Positions 63,403-64,000 of a DNA stretch of 64,000 nt are shown here, one piece after another. The stretch covers positions 1,426,001 through 1,490,000 of the forward strand of contig LR733345.1 of the NCBI GenBank assembly GCA_902506225.1, given 5' to 3'. This DNA comes from Faucicola sp902506225. Its GTDB lineage: Bacteria > Pseudomonadota > Gammaproteobacteria > Pseudomonadales > Moraxellaceae. The position numbers were made by a program, and so were the translations under genes. How positions within the stretch are numbered: the first letter of the stretch is position 1; every line of letters starts with the position of its first letter. Under the pieces are notes generated by a model. It saw only the letters and a program-made list of their open reading frames with translations, had not been told where the DNA came from and did not search any database.

Positions 63403-64000
63403 ATAAATTAGTCTATTTAGATTATGCCGCGACCACACCAATTGATGAGCAAGTCGCCCAAAAGATGATGAAGTACATGACCTTTGATGGCGTGTTTGGT
63501 AATCCTGCCTCGCGTTCACACGGGTTTGGTTGGCAAGCTGAGGAAGCGGTTGAAACTGCCCGTGAGCAAATCGCAGAATTAATCAACGCCGATTCACGTG
63601 AAATTGTCTTTACTTCAGGGGCTACTGAGTCAGACAATTTGGCGATTAAAGGGGTGGCGCAATTTTATAGTGGTAAAGGCAAACACATCATTACCAGTAA
63701 AATTGAACATAAAGCTGTGCTAGACGTCTGCCGTGAATTAGAAACAGAAGGTTTTGAAATTACCTATCTAGACCCACAGCCAAAGACAGGTCTAATCACG
63801 GTTGATCAAGTGAAAGATGCTATTCGTGAAGATACTATTTTAGTGACCCTAATGATGGTGAATAACGAACTTGGTACCCTAACAGATGTTGCGGCGATTG
63901 GTGAAGTCACCCGTGAAAAAGGTATTGTTTTTCACGTTGATGCGGCGCAAGCAGCCGGTAAAACCCCGATTGATTTAGAGCAATTAAAAGTTGATTTGAT
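63399..64000 (+). CDS. iscS: Cysteine desulfurase IscS, N-terminal part
   Basis: PLP enzyme that takes sulfur from cysteine for Fe-S clusters and tRNA modification. About 200 codons are in the window; the gene runs off the right edge. MNKLVYLDYAATTPIDEQVA, FGNPASRSHGFGW, EIVFTSGATESDNLAIKG, SKIEHKAVLD, MMVNNELGT and HVDAAQAAGK are the class V aminotransferase segments. The PLP-binding Lys and the catalytic Cys would lie beyond the edge. iscR precedes it with a 4-base overlap; iscU, iscA and others presumably follow. Confidence 0.96.
   Translation, partial: MNKLVYLDYAATTPIDEQVAQKMMKYMTFDGVFGNPASRSHGFGWQAEEAVETAREQIAELINADSREIVFTSGATESDNLAIKGVAQFYSGKGKHIITSKIEHKAVLDVCRELETEGFEITYLDPQPKTGLITVDQVKDAIREDTILVTLMMVNNELGTLTDVAAIGEVTREKGIVFHVDAAQAAGKTPIDLEQLKVDL

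Noticed and set aside
1..64000. Insertion sequences, prophage genes, CRISPR arrays or tRNA/rRNA genes
   Set aside because: I looked for transposase motifs, regularly spaced repeats with spacers, and cloverleaf-type segments in the gaps. None was found; the repeats seen are simple tandem or inverted repeats.

Overview
The window looks like chromosomal DNA from a gammaproteobacterium of the Moraxellaceae (Moraxella, Faucicola or Psychrobacter type). The reasons are the moderately AT-rich composition, the gene orders lptD/surA next to amgK-murU, tolQRAB, yajC-secD-secF and iscR-iscS, and the style of the proteins, which have long Gln-, Asn- or Thr-rich linkers. The species assignment is inference. 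No tRNA, rRNA, insertion sequence, prophage or CRISPR array was found. Nearly all of it is core housekeeping sequence with small accessory or decayed pieces between conserved genes.

Layout. 1-5.8 kb: start of a DAHP synthase gene (minus), lpxB, an ABC1/AarF-family kinase-like gene, purD and rnhB. 5.8-10.5 kb: a decayed DIP1984-family gene, a glycerophosphodiester phosphodiesterase, a Lys/Ser/Thr-rich lipoprotein, an orphan prpF and pgeF. 10.5-17.4 kb: an envelope block of surA and lptD (minus) diverging from amgK-murU (peptidoglycan sugar recycling). 17.6-28.8 kb: central metabolism and housekeeping, with tkt, lpxH-ppiB, glnS, a pbpG-like peptidase, a DksA-type regulator, pgk, an Ala-rich lipoprotein, fba and ruvA. 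28.9-36.6 kb (all minus): accB-accC, cca-aroQ, maeB and the SelO-family pseudokinase gene. 37-43 kb: a small RTX protein with a zinc-peptidase motif, lipB, a LysR regulator, a DUF805 protein and two unknown proteins. 43.2-48.7 kb: tolQ-tolR-tolA-tolB followed by a second TolB-like beta-propeller made as a lipoprotein, and a small membrane protein. 48.9-52.2 kb: pyrD, cvpA, purF. 52.2-57 kb (minus): azlD with an internally deleted azlC, then secF, secD, yajC. 57-64 kb: a small exported protein, a very long LysM-rich MltD, HU, a membrane-anchored SCP2/UbiJ-like protein, iscR and the start of iscS.

How the genes work together. The strongest theme is the cell envelope. LpxB and LpxH make lipid A, SurA and LptD assemble and export LPS, AmgK/MurU and PbpG/MltD recycle and remodel peptidoglycan, Tol proteins link the membranes, and SecDF-YajC drives export. 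The most unusual item is the tol locus: no pal follows tolB, and its place is taken by a lipoprotein that looks like a duplicated TolB propeller. A second theme is gene decay by internal deletion (azlC and the DIP1984-family gene). A third is a set of 15-bp tandem repeats inside or just before coding regions, which change protein length without breaking frame. All conclusions come from reading the sequence by eye; no database search was run.
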